Translations under genes and position numbers: made by a program
Notes under the pieces: model-generated
What the model was told of the DNA's origin: nothing
The model's input: only the letters and a program-made list of their open reading frames with translations
The model's database searches: none
From: Pancytospora philotis
Taxonomy: Eukaryota > Microsporidia
Length of the DNA: 64,000 nucleotides
Direction of reading: 5' to 3'
NCBI GenBank assembly: GCA_023647555.1
Contig: JALRLY010000259.1
Coordinates: forward strand, 1-64,000
Shown here: positions 1-9,536 of the stretch, one piece after another
How positions within the stretch are numbered: position 1 is the first letter of the stretch
Layout of the letters: every line of letters begins with the position of its first letter

Positions 1-504
1 GTCGGAGAGCTGTACGTGCGTGTACTTATAAAAGGACTTGTGGTGGTTCGAGCTCACAACCACAGAGCTGCTCAGGATTCTGAACAAGACCTTAAGCGTG
101 TTATAATAGGCGCGCAGATAGGCATCGACCTTTTTTGAGCCGGTGCAGTCCACGATCTCGTCCTTAGCCGGATCTCTGTCGTACTTATAATTCCTATCCT
201 TTTCAGAGCCAGGCACAGGCGCGGGTGATGGCTCCTTATTATCGTTCTCTACCTTTTCTACCTCTTCTAGCGAGTAGTTGGCTTGTAAGGGCGGCGAGAA
301 CATTCGCTTCTTCGCGATCGCATCGTTGTTGACTTCCGCATGTCCACGCATGATGTTCAGTGGGCCTGTGGGATTGATATATACTTTGTCGTTACCGGCT
401 GTCATGCGCTCGCCTTCGACCAAGTTAATAGCGTCCTTAAGGCTGATTTTGGCGCGGACAAAGGATCCAGCGAGTAGCAAAGCCGTTGCCGGAAACCACA
501 TCAT
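1..504 (-). CDS. Secreted protein, 3' end cut by window edge
   Basis: An open frame of 168 codons runs from a double ATG (504 and 501) to position 1 without a stop, so only the N-terminal part is visible. The first 18 or so residues (MMWFPATALLLAGSFVRA) look like a cleavable signal peptide. A charged, proline-containing stretch follows at about residues 80-110, and no domain is recognised. The upstream sequence has an AAATTTTT box about ten bases before the ATG, as in other genes here. It does not share the N-terminal motif of the three secreted families further right, so I treat it as a separate secreted protein. The reading frame and start are well supported; the function is unknown. Confidence 0.7.
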   Translation of the reverse strand, partial: MMWFPATALLLAGSFVRAKISLKDAINLVEGERMTAGNDKVYINPTGPLNIMRGHAEVNNDAIAKKRMFSPPLQANYSLEEVEKVENDNKEPSPAPVPGSEKDRNYKYDRDPAKDEIVDCTGSKKVDAYLRAYYNTLKVLFRILSSSVVVSSNHHKSFYKYTHVQLSD

Positions 505-1715
505 AAGGCCAGCGAAAAATTTACCTGTATGTTTTTAAGGGGCCTGCAGGCGAATGTCTGCTCGTTGTTTGGGAGGTGGTGCGTATTTCTATTGGATGGG
601 ACTGAAAGTATGATTGGATCGCTGTGTCTGTCCATTGGGATTGGACAGGCAGCGCGCACCTCCCTTTTCAAACGTATGCCGACACTCCTTTTGAGCGATA
701 TCCTGGATTTTGAGAATACTGGATGCAGCACCTGCGCTTCAGTATATTGATAACGGACCATTTTGTATTGCATGGTGTTTTATCGCCTCCACTGAGGTGC
801 AGATTTGAAAGTGCTGCACGATATTTTATATTTAGCGGATTCACGGTGCATAATGCCGACGCAGCGGTGGCCAATTGTACCGGATGGCCCATAATCAGCG
901 CATCGACTGAAAAGCTATGCTGTATGACTGGGCATGCTCACCAACTGGAGTTAATCAGCAAGTTCAGCTAACTGTTTGCACATTGCTAGCATTTGAGTTT
1001 ACACTATGGGGTTCTCTGTTGAGTGTCGTTGCTGCGCCTACCATTTCGCTTATCCCGGCAGACTCTGAGTCTATCAGGCTCTCACGGCTTTAATACTACT
1101 TTCGCCCATAAGACATCTGCAGAATAGAATGCATCGGCTCAGCACCTCTGCATCAATCAAACGGTTATGACACAGAACATTCTACATCGCTTCTGGCCTC
1201 TTGTTCTGGGCTGAGCTCGATTCTTCATTTTCGCCTTGCCCATCCAGTATCCAATTTTGCTCTGAAGCGCTTTACATTCGCTAAGTGCGAAATTGTCTGC
1301 ATGCGGTAGAATAGTAGATACGGCCAATGCAAAAGCAGCATTTCTATTATAGACAACCAGTAATAATGCGTCTGCTATCGAATTTAATTGGAGAAGTTTC
1401 TGCTCTGGTCCCATTCCTATACCCAATACCACTCATCACTAATCCTATTTAGTACTCGACACTCTATGGAATGCCGCTGTGCGATTGGTCCACCGGTATT
1501 TTCAGGGGGCGCCGCCCCTATACTCGGTCCCGGCTGCGCGGCCGCTGCCCGACTGATGGCCGCTGCACCGGCCGCACCGCTCTGTTTGATGAGTCATCGA
1601 CAACGTTAATGCTTTTTTAATCAGTTATGATTGTTTGTTTATGCTGATCAGATTCCCTCCTAAATGCAATTGACTGGTAATTGACGATTATATAAGCGGC
1701 GGCGCACCCCTGGGG
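505..1715. other. Long intergenic stretch without a supported gene
   Basis: This 1.2 kb gap has only short frames. None combines an ATG, the AAATTT/CCC start context and codon use like the neighbours. A GC-rich patch near 1500-1580 can form local hairpins, but I could not build a consistent fold. It is the largest gap apart from the one near 60 kb and lies beside a secreted-protein gene. Confidence 0.5.
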
Positions 1716-2279
1716 ATGGCGCTGTGTCTGGAGGAGATCGAGAAGTCGGTGAGCATGATGGACGACGCGTACGACGCAAATTTTGGCGAGTGGATCAGGA
1801 ACGAGGACAACTGCAAAATCGTGGGCGCGAATCTCAAGCGCTACATCGACAAGTACCGCGCGTCCGAGTTCATCGTCGTCGTCAAGTGGATCGTGAAGGA
1901 CTGGACGCTGAAGTCGATCATCCTGTTCTCGAAAAAGCTGGTCGTTGACGATATTTTCAGCCACGCGCCCGAGGAGCACGCGCGGCGCGTCCAGATCGTG
2001 TCGGGCTTCATCTACACGTGGAACCCGATCTTCGTCGCGGAGTTCCTGCTCGCCGTGACGATGCAGATGGACACGAGGCAGCGCGTGGACCTCGTCTCGC
2101 GGCTGCTGAACGCGTTCGAACCGCGCAAGCTATCGGAGATCCTGGCGCAGATAGAGGGCAAGACCGACCAGGAGACGAAGGAGCTGCTGGTCAAGGAGTT
2201 CGCGAGCACCATATACAAGCAGACGAGCACCAAGTGGGAGCGCACCAACAGTCTGGTCAACGCATTCAATCTGATCTGA
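1716..2279 (+). CDS. Hypothetical alpha-helical protein, 187 aa
   Basis: The frame uses the GC-rich third positions typical of housekeeping genes here and has an ATG directly after CACCCCTGGGG, so it is very likely a real gene. The protein is predicted to be mostly alpha-helical, with no signal peptide and no clear membrane span. An internal Met at residue 14 is an alternative start. I do not recognise the family. The charged, helix-rich sequence would suit a small scaffold or adaptor protein, but that is only an impression. Its neighbour downstream is the WDR82/Swd2-like gene on the same strand, separated by 660 bp. Confidence 0.7.
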   Translation: MALCLEEIEKSVSMMDDAYDANFGEWIRNEDNCKIVGANLKRYIDKYRASEFIVVVKWIVKDWTLKSIILFSKKLVVDDIFSHAPEEHARRVQIVSGFIYTWNPIFVAEFLLAVTMQMDTRQRVDLVSRLLNAFEPRKLSEILAQIEGKTDQETKELLVKEFASTIYKQTSTKWERTNSLVNAFNLI

Positions 2280-2939
2280 GTGCCGCACATGTAGTAATAA
2301 ATATTTATGCGATAGCACCGGTCTGTATCCGCGCGTGCGCCCCTTGCCGGCGCCTGTTGTTTCTGCCCGGTGCTGTTGGTCGTTGGCGGTTTAACCACCG
2401 CCGCTGCGCCGCCCTGAAAAATTTCCCGCTCTTTTCCGAGTGATCGCAGAGTCTAAAACAATGGCACGGGCCGCGCTTTAATTGGCATGCAATAATGCAT
2501 TGCAATAGCATGGCACAGGCGGTATTGGATATATTGCAGCTAATATCCTGCATCACGGTAATTAAATGCAGGCCGCTTGGTCTTCCGGTATAAACAAAGC
2601 AAGCGGAGTCTGCGGGCGCCAATCAGCGGCGCAAAAAATAAGCCGATGGTAAAACAGCAGTAAAAATGCGATGCAGCCAGAAGCAGTATTTCAGTTAACC
2701 ACCGCTCGTTAGTACAAAGGCGATGCTGGGTAGCCAGAGCGCCTATTTTCTAATGAGTTGTTGAGCACAGCTGTCGAAAAAGAAAACTCTCGTTTCCGAT
2801 ATTGTAGTTTTATTTTGGCTCAACTGAATTTAGATGATAGCATTAAAAATGGGCAACACTGCGCTCGATGTGCGCCAGCTCTGCCCTGTCCCATCCGCTC
2901 TTGCACACCCGATTTCCGGCAGACGGCAAAATTTGCCCA
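2280..2939. other. Intergenic region upstream of the WDR82-like gene
   Basis: No supported gene. A GAAAAATTTCCC sequence near 2416 resembles the local start signal, but the nearest downstream ATG opens a frame of only six codons. The last 20 bases contain the AAAATTTGCCCA box of the next gene. Confidence 0.5.
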
Positions 2940-3803
2940 ATGGAGGGCCGGCCGCAGAGCTTCTTCGCCTCGATGCGCGAGAAGTGCGCGATACAGGACA
3001 GCGGGCACATCAACAACCTCTGCTACTCGGCGAACGGCGAGTACCTCGTGTACACGGCCGGCGACGCGCTGAAGGTGTACACGGCCGCGAACGCCGCGCT
3101 CAAGAACATCATCACGGTCAGCGTCGGATGCATGGCGTTCGCGCAGAGCCACACCATCCTGCACACCCAGAGCGACAGCGACGCCATCTTTTACCTTTCC
3201 ATCCACGACAACAAGCACCTGCGGCGCTTCTGCGGGCACGCCGGCGCCGTCGAGAGCATCAGCGCCGACCCGCTGGCCGACGTGTTCATGTCCACCGGGC
3301 CGGCGGAGGCCAATCTGTGGGACATGCGCGCGGACGGCCCCGCCAAGAAGATCCGCACGCGCAACAGCACCGGCGCGCTCAGCCGCGACGGGCACTATGC
3401 GCTCTGCGACAACAACTTTGTGCGTGTCTTCGATGCGCGGCAGGACAGCGGGCCGGTGCACACGGCCGCCTGCGTCCCCGGGCTCTACCGGCGACTCTGG
3501 TACACCGCGGACTCCGCGCGCATCGTGCTTGCGAGCCACAACGGCTACACGTTCCTGTCCGCCGACGGGCGGGTGCAGGGGCTGATCGGCCTCGAGAACG
3601 AGTGCGACGGCGACACCTCCCCGGACTCTGATATTCTGCTCTGCTGCACGAGCAAGCACGTCTTTGCCTACTCGATTGCCGACCGCCAGCGCCTCGGCGC
3701 GTACGGCACGGTGGGCGCGCCCAACGTGTCTATCAGGGCCAACCCCGCGGCGCCGCAGCTGGCCTGCGCCTCGATGGACCGCATCACGCTCTACAGCCTC
3801 TAG
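2940..3803 (+). CDS. WD40 protein of the Swd2/WDR82 family
   Basis: A 287-residue beta-propeller protein. The N-terminal strand with a phenylalanine pair and 'HINNLCYS.NGEYLVYTAGDALKVY', and the later 'HLRRFCGHAGAVESI', follow the pattern of yeast Swd2 and human WDR82, including near-family length (about 313-329). In those organisms the protein recruits the Set1/COMPASS H3K4 methyltransferase and also joins the cleavage/polyadenylation or PP1 termination complexes in the nucleus. I place the start at 2940 because AAAATTTGCCCA lies directly before it; a longer frame begins 24 codons upstream. The WD signature dipeptides are degenerate in several blades, as is common in this family. Family assignment is fairly secure. 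Which complex it serves is inferred. Confidence 0.75.
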   Translation: MEGRPQSFFASMREKCAIQDSGHINNLCYSANGEYLVYTAGDALKVYTAANAALKNIITVSVGCMAFAQSHTILHTQSDSDAIFYLSIHDNKHLRRFCGHAGAVESISADPLADVFMSTGPAEANLWDMRADGPAKKIRTRNSTGALSRDGHYALCDNNFVRVFDARQDSGPVHTAACVPGLYRRLWYTADSARIVLASHNGYTFLSADGRVQGLIGLENECDGDTSPDSDILLCCTSKHVFAYSIADRQRLGAYGTVGAPNVSIRANPAAPQLACASMDRITLYSL

Positions 3804-4027
3804 TGATCCTGTAATGGATGAGCGTCTGTTGCGCGTCGCTAGACGCAGTCCGGAACTGTGCTATTAAATTAAACTCTTTGACTATGCGCCATCTGGAATC
3901 GAGCTTCTTTTTATACTATACTTGAAAGGATACCATCGTCGCACCAATGACTATCTACCGCTATTTATTTGAAAAATAACGTCCGCGCCTATGCAAGCAC
4001 GCCCCAACTGATTCAACTCGCCCGTGG

Positions 4028-4357
4028 CTAGCACCTCACCACTGCGTCGCTGTACCATGCCCGGCGCTTCTCGACCGTGTACAGGTAAACGTCGGACCCG
4101 CGGGCGCAGCAGATGCAGAGCCAGCGGTACACGTCCTCGTCGAGCGCGAACGAGGAGATCGTGAAGATCGTTATGGATGGCGCACGCGCGTGCTCCAGCA
4201 CGGCGAGCAGCTCGCCCTTGCTCGTGCACTTCACGCTGCCCGGGATGGGCGGCCTGAAGGTCTGCACGAGCAGTTCGTCGGGGCCCGGCGGCTTCGGCGT
4301 GCCGCCCAGCATCTGCACGAGCTTGCCGACCCGCCGCTGCGGCACCAGCTCGAACAT
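4028..4357 (-). CDS. Small hypothetical protein, 109 aa
   Basis: The ATG at 4357 is preceded by TAAAATTTTCGCGGCCCTGCC, a very good match to the local start signal. Codon use is GC-rich like that of housekeeping genes. The protein has no signal peptide. The middle contains a short hydrophobic beta-rich segment ('PSITIFTISSF') followed by a cysteine pair ('CICC') and a final 'VVRC'. No known family is recognised. It is convergent with the WDR82-like gene, with a 224 bp gap. The gene is likely real and its function unknown. Confidence 0.65.
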   Translation of the reverse strand: MFELVPQRRVGKLVQMLGGTPKPPGPDELLVQTFRPPIPGSVKCTSKGELLAVLEHARAPSITIFTISSFALDEDVYRWLCICCARGSDVYLYTVEKRRAWYSDAVVRC

Positions 4358-4666
4358 GGCAGGGCCGCGAAAATTTTAATCCATGCGCGTTGGCTTGCGC
4401 TAGCTGCTGTTCGAATGTATCCACACGCACCTACAGCGTTTGCTAAGAGGGTTCTAGAATAATGTGCCATACGTTGCGTTTAGCCTAAGCTTTTTTACTC
4501 TCCCAAACGATACCGCTTTCAGTCATTTCTATCGTACGGTGCACAGCACCTGTTTACCAATGCGTGCCTGCTATTCGATTTACTAGCACAAAAACTAGTT
4601 TGCTCCACAATGCCCACCGACAAGACACGCACCAGCAAATTTCTCGGAAATGCAAAATTTACCCAC
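4358..4666. other. Divergent promoter region
   Basis: Shared upstream region of the 109-aa gene (minus) and the NAC beta gene (plus). Each side ends in its own AAATTT box. A further in-frame ATG at 4610 lies before the box at 4654 and is judged upstream of the true start. No other gene is seen. Confidence 0.5.
4654..4664 (+). promoter_or_regulatory. AAATTT/CCC start signal of the NAC beta gene
   Basis: AAAATTTACCC ends two bases before the ATG at 4667. It lies inside the longer open frame that begins at 4610, so it decides the start: translation most likely begins at 4667, 19 codons downstream of the first ATG. Confidence 0.65.
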
Positions 4667-5044
4667 ATGGACAGGAAATCGCAGATTCTCGCTCCGACTT
4701 CCAAGGTGGGCGGCGTCAGGAGGCCGCACAGGGCCGCGGCGCCGAAGAAGGACTCGGTGGCGACCGCCATCGACGCCATGAAGAGTGAGCTCGCGCCCAC
4801 CATCCTCAAGACGTGTTCCTACAAGTCCGAGGGCAACATCGTGTCGTACGAGAACGCGAAGATCCACTCGATCCTCGGCAAGAACAAGAAGCACGTCTGC
4901 TTCCTCGTCTCCGGCACGCCGTCGTCCATCAGCGAGGGCGAGGCGCTCAAGAACATCCCGGACAGCATGAAGTCCAGCCTCGGCGGCGCCAACGCGGGCG
5001 CCAGCGGGTCGGAAGGCATCGAGATCGATTCCACCACTGAATAA
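4667..5044 (+). CDS. EGD1: Nascent polypeptide-associated complex subunit beta
   Basis: A 125-residue protein matching NAC beta (yeast Egd1, human BTF3) in order of motifs: 'SKVGG.RRPHR' near the N-terminus (the ribosome-binding basic motif of the family), then the NAC domain with 'IVSYENAKIHSIL', 'VCFLVSGTP' and a closing 'NIPDSMKSSLGG' that parallels the 'LPGILNQLG' of family members. NAC binds nascent chains at the ribosome exit tunnel in the cytosol as an alpha-beta dimer. The start at 4667 follows the AAAATTTACCC box. The stop codon overlaps an AATAAATAAA polyadenylation-like signal. The sequence is diverged, so the assignment rests on the motif order and length. Confidence 0.7.
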   Translation: MDRKSQILAPTSKVGGVRRPHRAAAPKKDSVATAIDAMKSELAPTILKTCSYKSEGNIVSYENAKIHSILGKNKKHVCFLVSGTPSSISEGEALKNIPDSMKSSLGGANAGASGSEGIEIDSTTE

Positions 5045-5176
5045 ATAAAGCCCGGTTATAAACTACAAACTGCTTCAGATTTTTTGAGTTTTTAAGTGCT
5101 AGATTGGGCAGCCTCACAGCGCCAAACAGCGTAAATCTCCAAAAATCTCCAAATACACGAAAATGGCACAGATGGT

Positions 5177-5734
5177 TTAATCAACTTTGAGCTTCTCGTC
5201 CGACTCGGTGAATATCTCGAAGATGGAGTAGGCCAGGTAGCAAATGATGCAGAGGACACACGACGAGACCAGGTACGAGGGCGTGTGGTCGACCACGTAG
5301 TACATGACGCGCAGGGCTGCGAAGATCAGCGGCGTGACTGCGCTGAGCGCCCTGGTCAGCAGGGAGTTCACGTCGCACATGGCGCGCACGGGCTCCGCCG
5401 CGGCCCACGTCCCGTCCGCGATGATCTGCTGCAGCTCCGCGGAGTGGAGCGGGCTGATGACGCGGCTCCTGAGGCCGCTGCGCACGACGAACGCGGGGAA
5501 GCTGAACTGGAAGAATCTGGTGCCGAGGCTGACGTTCTCCGCGAAGTTGAGCGTCTTGACGGGCATCGGCAGCTGGTCGAGGCTCTTCATGAAGTGCTTG
5601 CAGGTGGGGCAGTTGAAGCCGGGCTGCTCGTAGTAGAGGAACACCAGGAATGTGTCGGGCGAGGCCAGGTCTGCCGCGCGCAGCACCTCGCAGGCGCCCC
5701 AGACCATGCATGTGAAAATTCCCAGAAGCAGCAT
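5177..5734 (-). CDS. ER thioredoxin-fold membrane protein (CPTC)
   Basis: A 185-residue protein with an N-terminal signal sequence, a thioredoxin-like domain containing 'YEQPGFNCPTCKHF' (a CxxC redox motif at about residues 42-45), and two hydrophobic segments at about 132-150 and 152-175, followed by a short charged tail. This suggests an ER-lumenal redox domain anchored in the membrane, like the TMX proteins. OST3/OST6 subunits share the fold but have four membrane spans and serve N-glycosylation, so I prefer a general TMX-like call. An inner Met (5707) preceded by GAATTTTC is an alternative start, but it would shorten the signal sequence. Substrate unknown. Confidence 0.6.
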   Translation of the reverse strand: MLLLGIFTCMVWGACEVLRAADLASPDTFLVFLYYEQPGFNCPTCKHFMKSLDQLPMPVKTLNFAENVSLGTRFFQFSFPAFVVRSGLRSRVISPLHSAELQQIIADGTWAAAEPVRAMCDVNSLLTRALSAVTPLIFAALRVMYYVVDHTPSYLVSSCVLCIICYLAYSIFEIFTESDEKLKVD

Positions 5735-6167
5735 CGATGGGTGTCGCCACGCATTTTTTATAAATCTGACGCAAAACTCTAAATGCGGAGTGGCACGGCG
5801 TAGAGGCAGAAAAGCAGAGCGGGCTGCAAATAGAGATAATAAAACGCTGCTTGGTGCATATTGGCTGAGGGAGCACGATATGATTTATGATACCGGCTAC
5901 ACCCAGGCAGCACAAAGAGTAATGTTTACACGAGTAATGCGATATTACGTAGAGCTATTACACAAGCTGTTTGTGTTACACGCTCATATGACGCTGCTCA
6001 TTAAAACTGCGCTTAGCATCGATCCGTCACAGACAAGATGAAGCATCTGATATGCTTCTCTATCTCCCGGAGCAGCATATACTTGATACAGCGATGCGCT
6101 GCTGCAAACCTGCACCACTAGTCCCGAAAATTTTGCCCGCTAAGCTCGGCGCAAAAATTTTACCCCA
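5735..6167. other. Intergenic region upstream of Ran
   Basis: No supported gene. Two consecutive boxes, GAAAATTTTGCCC near 6126 and AAAAATTTTACCCC at 6153, precede the Ran start. Only the second is directly followed by an ATG. Confidence 0.5.
6153..6166 (+). promoter_or_regulatory. AAATTT/CCC start signal of Ran
   Basis: AAAAATTTTACCCC ends one base before the ATG. It is one of the clearest examples of the window-wide start context, and a near copy lies about 27 bases upstream. Confidence 0.6.
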
Positions 6168-6917
6168 ATGGAGTACAACAACTACAACCCGAACTACGCG
6201 CCCCCGCAGCCGCAGATGGGCGCGAGCGACGATGCACTGATTATCAACTCGCGCAACTTCGCGCAGGCGCCCAACAGCAGGTACTACTTCAAGATCTGCC
6301 TGATCGGCGAGGGCGGCACCGGCAAGACCACGTACATCAACAGGGCGCTGACCGGCGAGTTCGTGCCCGAGTACGTTGCCACGGTCGGTGCGGTCGTGCG
6401 GCGCCTTAAGCTCAACATCCCGAACAACTCCGAGATCGTATACGTTGTCTGGGACACGGCCGGCCAGGAGAAGAACTCCATCCTCAAGGACGGCTACTAC
6501 GTCAACGCTGTCGCGGGCTTTTTCTTCTTCGACGTCAACTCCCGCGAGTCCTTCTCGAACATGCCCAAATACATCAACGATTTCAAGAACGCCTGCAACG
6601 TCGAGAACCCGCTGATTTTCATCCTCGGCAACAAGGTCGATCTGTCCACCAAGAAGAAGGCGGACGTTGCGAAGCTGCTCTCGCTGGTCAAGTCCCACAA
6701 CGTCGAGCTCGTGCTGATCTCTGCGAAGACCAGATACAACTTCGACGAGCCGTTCTTCATGCTCTCGCGCGCGCTTTTCAACGACCCGAACATGCTCATC
6801 GAGGCCAAGATCGATTACACGCCGCTCGACATCAACTACGACTTCCTCGGCGGCGACGATAACGGCGCTGTGCAGGCCGACATCTCGAACGTCGCGTTTG
6901 ATGACAAGTTCAACTAG
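6168..6917 (+). CDS. GTP-binding nuclear protein Ran
   Basis: A 249-residue Ras-superfamily GTPase of the Ran type. Visible motifs are the P-loop GEGGTGKTT (47-55), the switch I region 'EYVATVGA', the switch II 'WDTAGQEKN' (95-103) with the catalytic Gln retained, 'GNKVDL' (154-159) and 'ISAKTRYNFDEPF', which is the Ran-specific version of the SAK motif. The product drives nucleocytoplasmic transport and spindle assembly. It has a 38-residue N-terminal extension rich in Asn, Tyr, Pro and Gln that canonical Ran (about 216 aa) lacks. Its C-terminus does not show the strongly acidic DEDDDL-type tail. Its exchange factor RCC1 is encoded 1.5 kb downstream. Codon use is strongly GC-biased, as expected for an abundant protein. 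Confidence 0.93.
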   Translation: MEYNNYNPNYAPPQPQMGASDDALIINSRNFAQAPNSRYYFKICLIGEGGTGKTTYINRALTGEFVPEYVATVGAVVRRLKLNIPNNSEIVYVVWDTAGQEKNSILKDGYYVNAVAGFFFFDVNSRESFSNMPKYINDFKNACNVENPLIFILGNKVDLSTKKKADVAKLLSLVKSHNVELVLISAKTRYNFDEPFFMLSRALFNDPNMLIEAKIDYTPLDINYDFLGGDDNGAVQADISNVAFDDKFN

Positions 6918-7098
6918 GCTGGTAATAAATATTAAGAATAAAATTTTCACCTAGATGTTTCTTGTGCTATCATATTAGTTTTCCTGTAGTTCAGCGTTAT
7001 TGAACGGAGCTTTGTAATCAAATCTGCTTTATTTTTAATACTGCACAGTCCAGCACAGCAGCTGTCCCACTCCGCCGGATATTCCATTATTGCATTGA

Positions 7099-8085
7099 TT
7101 ACGTATTCACATCGTGCTTGTCAGCATACTCCCTCCGTATGAAGCTTGCGCTTCCGATCATTGTCTCGATGCTCTCCACGCTCAGGCCCTCCTGCTGCAG
7201 ATTCTGCATCAGCAGCACCACGGCCGAGATCTCCTGCCCGATGATGCGGCCGCGGTACCACATCAGGAGCGCGGCCGCGAAGTAGAGCATCGACTCCTGC
7301 AGCGCGTCGCACAGCAGCGAGTCGAAGAGGCGGTACCAGGCGGGCAACGAGAGCTCGCGGATGAAGACACAGCTGAACCAGCGGAAGCAGATCACGTGGA
7401 GGTCGAGGCCGATCGAGCGGAGATGCGCGATGAGCTCGCCGTCGACCACCTCGAGCAGCCGCTCCAGCCGGCCGAGCAGCCCCGCCTGCAGGTCGAAGAG
7501 CCCCGCCTGCAGCTGCCCGAGCAGCGCGCTGAGACAGGCAAACACCGCCGCCTGCGCCGCGACCGCATCGGCAATTTCGCTCCCGTTCGTAATGTAGTAC
7601 AGATGGAGAAACGGCGCAACGAGATCGGCCATCCCCTGCACGTAGCCGAGGTACGGCCGCTGGTTCGCGATGGTCGCGAGTACGTCGATGTACAGCTCTG
7701 AGTAGTCCGCGCCGTTGTACTTCTTGTATATCGGGCTGATACGCGCCACATCTATCTGGATCTGGTGCTCAATCGTGCGGTTTACGCGATAGATGATGGC
7801 AGGGCGGGATACGGGAGCACCCTGCCCGCTGTCTTCTTGTCCATGCGCTGAAGCCGTCTCGTCGGCGCCATGCCGCGCTCTTTGATAGAGCTGGTAGCGC
7901 CGGCGCCTTTCGCGGCGCTCCAGCGCAAACCGCGCCGTATCGAGGCCGATAACGCCGAGTAGAATCTGGTAGGACGTCAGACGGTACTCCGCGGGGATTC
8001 CCGCATAGCACATCTTCGCGAACAGCCGCAGGTCCACGATCCGCCCGGAGAGCATCTTCTGGAACATCGCGGCACGCGGCTCCAT
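7099..8085 (-). CDS. TBC-domain Rab GTPase-activating protein
   Basis: A 328-residue protein made up mainly of a TBC domain. Both catalytic fingers are visible: 'IQIDVAR' (the IxxDxxR arginine finger) and 'GYVQGMADLVAPF' (the YxQ glutamine finger). Later motifs include 'RWFSCVFIREL' and 'R.FDSLL'. Such proteins switch off Rab GTPases in membrane traffic, and the arrangement resembles Gyp1/TBC1D22. I chose the ATG at 8085, preceded by GACGACCCC, because the 53 extra upstream residues are not TBC-like. It lies between Ran and RCC1 but acts on Rabs, so this is neighbourhood rather than pathway. The target Rab cannot be told from the sequence. Confidence 0.8.
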   Translation of the reverse strand: MEPRAAMFQKMLSGRIVDLRLFAKMCYAGIPAEYRLTSYQILLGVIGLDTARFALERRERRRRYQLYQRARHGADETASAHGQEDSGQGAPVSRPAIIYRVNRTIEHQIQIDVARISPIYKKYNGADYSELYIDVLATIANQRPYLGYVQGMADLVAPFLHLYYITNGSEIADAVAAQAAVFACLSALLGQLQAGLFDLQAGLLGRLERLLEVVDGELIAHLRSIGLDLHVICFRWFSCVFIRELSLPAWYRLFDSLLCDALQESMLYFAAALLMWYRGRIIGQEISAVVLLMQNLQQEGLSVESIETMIGSASFIRREYADKHDVNT

Positions 8086-8453
8086 GGGGTCGTCCGCACC
8101 GACCCAAAAATGCAGCGCTAAGGTCCCGCGCGGCTGTGCTGCCCACACACGGCACCGCGCAAGAATGCACAGATGCCGATCTGTCATCCGATCAGATACA
8201 CGTAAGTAGCTGAATAAAAATGATCTAGAATGGCAGCTTTGCATCTATTCCTGTCAGGTTTGCATGGACAGGGCTGTTTCTAGGGATGTGTATTGCACCG
8301 CTGCTTGATACCCTGACTGCTAAATCCTTGCTTTAACTTACCATACAGTAAACGCCCACCCATATCCGGTGCGTAGCGGAGCGCGCCCACATTCCCGTTA
8401 CTTCTCCCGCCGCGCAGCCTCGCCGATCAAATGCTGCTAAAATTTTACGGCCC
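8086..8453. other. Divergent promoter region (TBC / RCC1)
   Basis: No gene seen. The right end carries TAAAATTTT followed by CCC directly before the RCC1 ATG. Confidence 0.5.
8438..8453 (+). promoter_or_regulatory. AAATTT/CCC start signal of RCC1
   Basis: TAAAATTTTACGGCCC ends immediately before the ATG at 8454. Confidence 0.6.
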
Positions 8454-9536
8454 ATGCCTCTCTACGGAATCGGCTCCAACGTGATGGGCCAGCTTGGTCT
8501 GCCCGACTCGGTGGTGGCGACCTCCACGCCCACGGAAATAGGCTTTTTCAAAGACAAGCGCGTTCTCAAGATCGCGTGCGGGAAGCTGCACACGCTCGCG
8601 CTCTGCGAGAACAACGAGCTCTACTCCTGGGGTGTGAACGACGACCACGCGCTCGGCCGCGAGGGCAACGAGGAGGTGCCCGAGCTCGTGAAGTTCAAGG
8701 GGACGATCGCGGGCATCAGCGCGGGCGCCTCGCACTCCGCGGTGCTCACCGAGGCTGGCCAGGTGTTCGCCTGCGGGACCTTCAAGTCCGTGAACGGCGT
8801 GCTCGGCTTCAGCCCGCAGGTCCGCTACCAGCCGACCTTTGTGCGGGTCGGGCTGCTGCGCGGGATCGCCAAGATCGTGAGCGGCGCGAACCACATCCTG
8901 ATGCTCGACAGGAGCGGGCGCCTCTGGGCGATGGGCGGCAACGAGTCCGGGCAGCTCGCGACCACCACGCGGGAGCGGCACAAGCAGCGCTCGCTCGAGC
9001 CGACGCAGATATCGCCGAACGTGAGCGGCAAAGAGCGCCTGCGCTTCGTAGATATCGGCGCCGGCGGCTTCCACTCCTTTGCTGTCAAGGACGACGGCTC
9101 GGTGCTCAGCTGGGGCTCCAACATCAACGGACAGCTCGGGCAGGGCACCTTCACGCCGCCGACGCACGTGAAGGGCGACGTGCTCTTCCAGGGCGCCGCG
9201 CAGGTTTTCTGCGGGCGCAACCACACGCTGCTGCTGGACAGCGCGCGCGGGCTCTACGGATGCGGCGACAACGCTGCGCACCAGCTCGGCATCAGCGCCG
9301 GCAAGGTCGTCGGCGCGGCCCTCCCTATTCTGGGCGACGTGACTCTGGTCGCTGCGGGCGACGACCACTCCATTGCCCGCGTCGGCACCGCGCTCTACGG
9401 CTGGGGCTTCAACCTGAGCGGCGGCGCCGGAGCCGAGGAGACCGAGCTGAAGGCGCCCACAGAAATACGCTTTGACTTTGGCGAGGTTGTGGACGTTGCC
9501 TGCGGAACAGATTTTACGATGGTATTAACTAAATAA
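8454..9536 (+). CDS. RCC1-type Ran guanine nucleotide exchange factor
   Basis: A 360-residue seven-bladed RCC1 propeller. The repeats show the family pattern of 'LYSWG.N...LG' followed by 'I..G..H..VL': for example 'LYGIGSNVMGQLG', 'LYSWGVNDDHALG', 'LWAMGGNESGQL', 'VLSWGSNINGQLGQG', 'LYGCGDNAAHQLG' and 'LYGWGFNLSGGAG'. Chromatin-bound RCC1 loads Ran with GTP and so sets the nuclear RanGTP gradient. At 360 residues it is slightly shorter than human RCC1 (421) and lacks the long basic N-terminal tail, with the first blade starting at residue 1. Ran lies upstream on the same strand with one gene between. The stop is followed by AAATAATATT. Confidence 0.9.
   Translation: MPLYGIGSNVMGQLGLPDSVVATSTPTEIGFFKDKRVLKIACGKLHTLALCENNELYSWGVNDDHALGREGNEEVPELVKFKGTIAGISAGASHSAVLTEAGQVFACGTFKSVNGVLGFSPQVRYQPTFVRVGLLRGIAKIVSGANHILMLDRSGRLWAMGGNESGQLATTTRERHKQRSLEPTQISPNVSGKERLRFVDIGAGGFHSFAVKDDGSVLSWGSNINGQLGQGTFTPPTHVKGDVLFQGAAQVFCGRNHTLLLDSARGLYGCGDNAAHQLGISAGKVVGAALPILGDVTLVAAGDDHSIARVGTALYGWGFNLSGGAGAEETELKAPTEIRFDFGEVVDVACGTDFTMVLTK

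Noticed and set aside
5177..5734. OST3/OST6 identity for the CPTC membrane protein
   Set aside because: Only two membrane spans are seen, not four, and the domain order fits a TMX-like redox protein better.
8454..9475. Alternate-frame proteins overlapping RCC1 and other GC-rich genes
   Set aside because: They arise because GC-rich third positions keep other frames open; the real gene has family motifs in its frame.
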